A program made the translations under genes and the position numbers. Below the pieces are notes generated by a model. The model was given only the letters and a program-made list of their open reading frames with translations. It had not been told where the DNA came from and did no database searches. Positions 54,733 through 55,413 of a stretch of DNA of 55,413 bases are shown piece by piece; position 1 is the stretch's first letter; each line of letters opens with the position of its first letter. This DNA is from Promethearchaeota archaeon (GTDB taxonomy: Archaea > Asgardarchaeota > Lokiarchaeia > Sigyniarchaeales > SOKP01). The stretch lies in assembly GCA_019057795.1 (NCBI GenBank), contig JAHLWS010000008.1, forward strand, positions 1 through 55,413, given 5' to 3'.

Positions 54733-55413
54733 TTATTGTACTTTTCTCCGACGTTTTCGAATCAATAATATTATTGTTATAGAAACAGCTAATCCTCCAC
54801 CTGCAATTGCTGCGATAATAGCAATGATAATCGCAAAGGGAAGTGCTAAATACAGAATGCTATCACAAATTGGCGAAGTTTCTCCTGCTGCAATTCGAAA
54901 CTTAACACAGATTGAATATTCCATATTATTTGTAGAACCTTCTAAATATAATTGTTTTGCTGTAGCATAAGGTTCCCAATCAGTCCAAGCACCAGTAGTT
55001 CCATTTCTAAAGCACATTTCTGTTGCTCCATCCGCCGAGAGCGTGAGATTCACTAAGGTAGAATCAGTACTGGCATCTCCATTATTTATAATTATGGATA
55101 GATTCAATGGAGATGATCTTAATTTTTTATAAAATATATCATGATCCGTTCCCGAACCGCTATAATCCGTATAATCAGTCCACGCAATGTGCACGTTTCC
55201 GGAACCGTCCAATGCTATTGTTGGAGAAGAAGAATGACCGGTGCTTTCCGTGGAGACCACCTCGGTCGTGGTCCAGGTCGCCGTGGTCTCGTTACTTTGC
55301 TTATAAAATATATCCGTATACTTTGCCTAACGGCGTTATTGTGTTTTTTGATTCCTAGCAATGTTCTCGTTTCCGGAACCGTCCGCTGCTATTGTTGGAG
55401 ACCAAGAATAACC
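54733..55413 (-). pseudogene. Partial repeat-containing surface protein, interrupted
   Basis: The minus-strand frame from 55326 down to 54733 is open and encodes beta-propeller-like repeats with DIFYK and SPTIALDGSGNVHIAW. A domain with TLVNLTLSADGATEMCFRNG, a transmembrane helix near the end (ILYLALPFAIIIAIIAAIAGGG) and the basic tail RKRRRKVQ follow. The same frame continues to the window edge with another repeat copy, but it is broken by TAA at 55336-55338 and TAG at 55327-55329. The protein is a cell-surface protein with a C-terminal anchor and is cut off by the window edge. A GTG at 55260 gives an intact 175-aa fragment. Confidence 0.6.
55066..55413 (-). repeat. Tandem 174-bp coding repeats at the window edge
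   Basis: Two copies of a 58-codon unit begin at 55413 and 55239 on the minus strand. Both start GGT-(T/C)AT-TCT and have the motif SPTIA-x-DGSGN. The spacing is exactly 174 nt. The outer copy has diverged in its middle and carries two stops. The array presumably continues outside the window. Confidence 0.6.

Noticed and set aside
55107..55358. Plus-strand frame over the surface-protein repeats
   Set aside because: The minus strand has the repeat motifs and the membrane anchor; the plus frame is Arg/Pro/Trp-rich antisense.
1..55413. tRNA, rRNA or CRISPR array
   Set aside because: No T-loop-like GGTTCGAATCC in a cloverleaf context, no rRNA-like conserved GC-rich blocks, and no regularly spaced direct repeats were seen; a by-eye search can miss intron-containing archaeal tRNAs.

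Overview
The window is AT-rich DNA that looks like an Asgard (Lokiarchaeota-like) archaeon. The archaeal signature is clear: an archaeal/eukaryotic-type ribosomal protein pair (uS15 of about 150 aa and eS1/S3Ae), a TFS/RPB9-like zinc ribbon, A/T-rich TATA elements, oligo-T terminators, and frequent GTG/TTG starts. The Asgard flavour comes from a gelsolin-like domain protein, two proteins that look like longin/roadblock-type domains, and an RNase III, which is unusual in archaea. No rRNA, tRNA or CRISPR array was seen.

Layout. 1-5.3 kb: a transposase remnant, an HdrD-like iron-sulfur protein and a large secreted, membrane-anchored protein. 5.3-10.3 kb: an AmmeMemoRadiSam-type radical SAM enzyme, a wrecked AAA ATPase gene, two alpha/beta hydrolases and a drug-type MFS transporter. 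10.6-15.7 kb: a gelsolin-like/SAP protein gene carrying one nonsense codon, then a 988-aa double winged-helix/TPR regulator. The regulator is divergent from a run of one 95-aa and three 22-25-aa ORFs, each with its own Shine-Dalgarno sequence and each ending in Phe or Tyr. A symmetric three-half-site operator lies between the two TATA boxes. I regard this as the most likely undescribed system here: it resembles TPR-regulator/peptide pairs such as Rgg-Shp, or a cassette of precursor peptides. 15.7-25 kb: acetyltransferases (one tandem GNAT), a 7-TM protein, a stand-alone E1/ThiF-like adenylyltransferase, an MFS exporter gene with two in-frame TAG codons, a membrane-bound left-handed beta-helix protein and an ADP-forming acyl-CoA synthetase alpha-like protein.

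25-29 kb: tandem glycerophosphodiester phosphodiesterases, a zinc ribbon, an SCP2-like protein, a coiled-coil protein and RNase III. 29.3-45.3 kb: one long co-directional operon with a MacB/LolD-type ABC ATPase, a giant FtsX/MacB-type permease, a 1316-aa extracellular protein, a membrane-anchored subtilisin with cytoplasmic zinc ribbons (CTG start overlapping the preceding stop as CTGA) and a second giant permease. It looks like a dedicated envelope or secretion machine. 45.4-55.4 kb: housekeeping and Asgard-type genes (RdgB, uS15, eS1, two longin-like proteins, Sir2, a radical SAM protein, rubrerythrin, a GHMP sugar kinase) and, at the right edge, a broken repeat-containing surface protein.

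Several genes are interrupted by single substitutions or one-base indels (6.7, 10.7, 15.8, 21.5 and 55.3 kb). They may be genuine decay, recoding or consensus errors, and reads are needed to decide. All functional calls are from motif recognition by eye; no database search was run.
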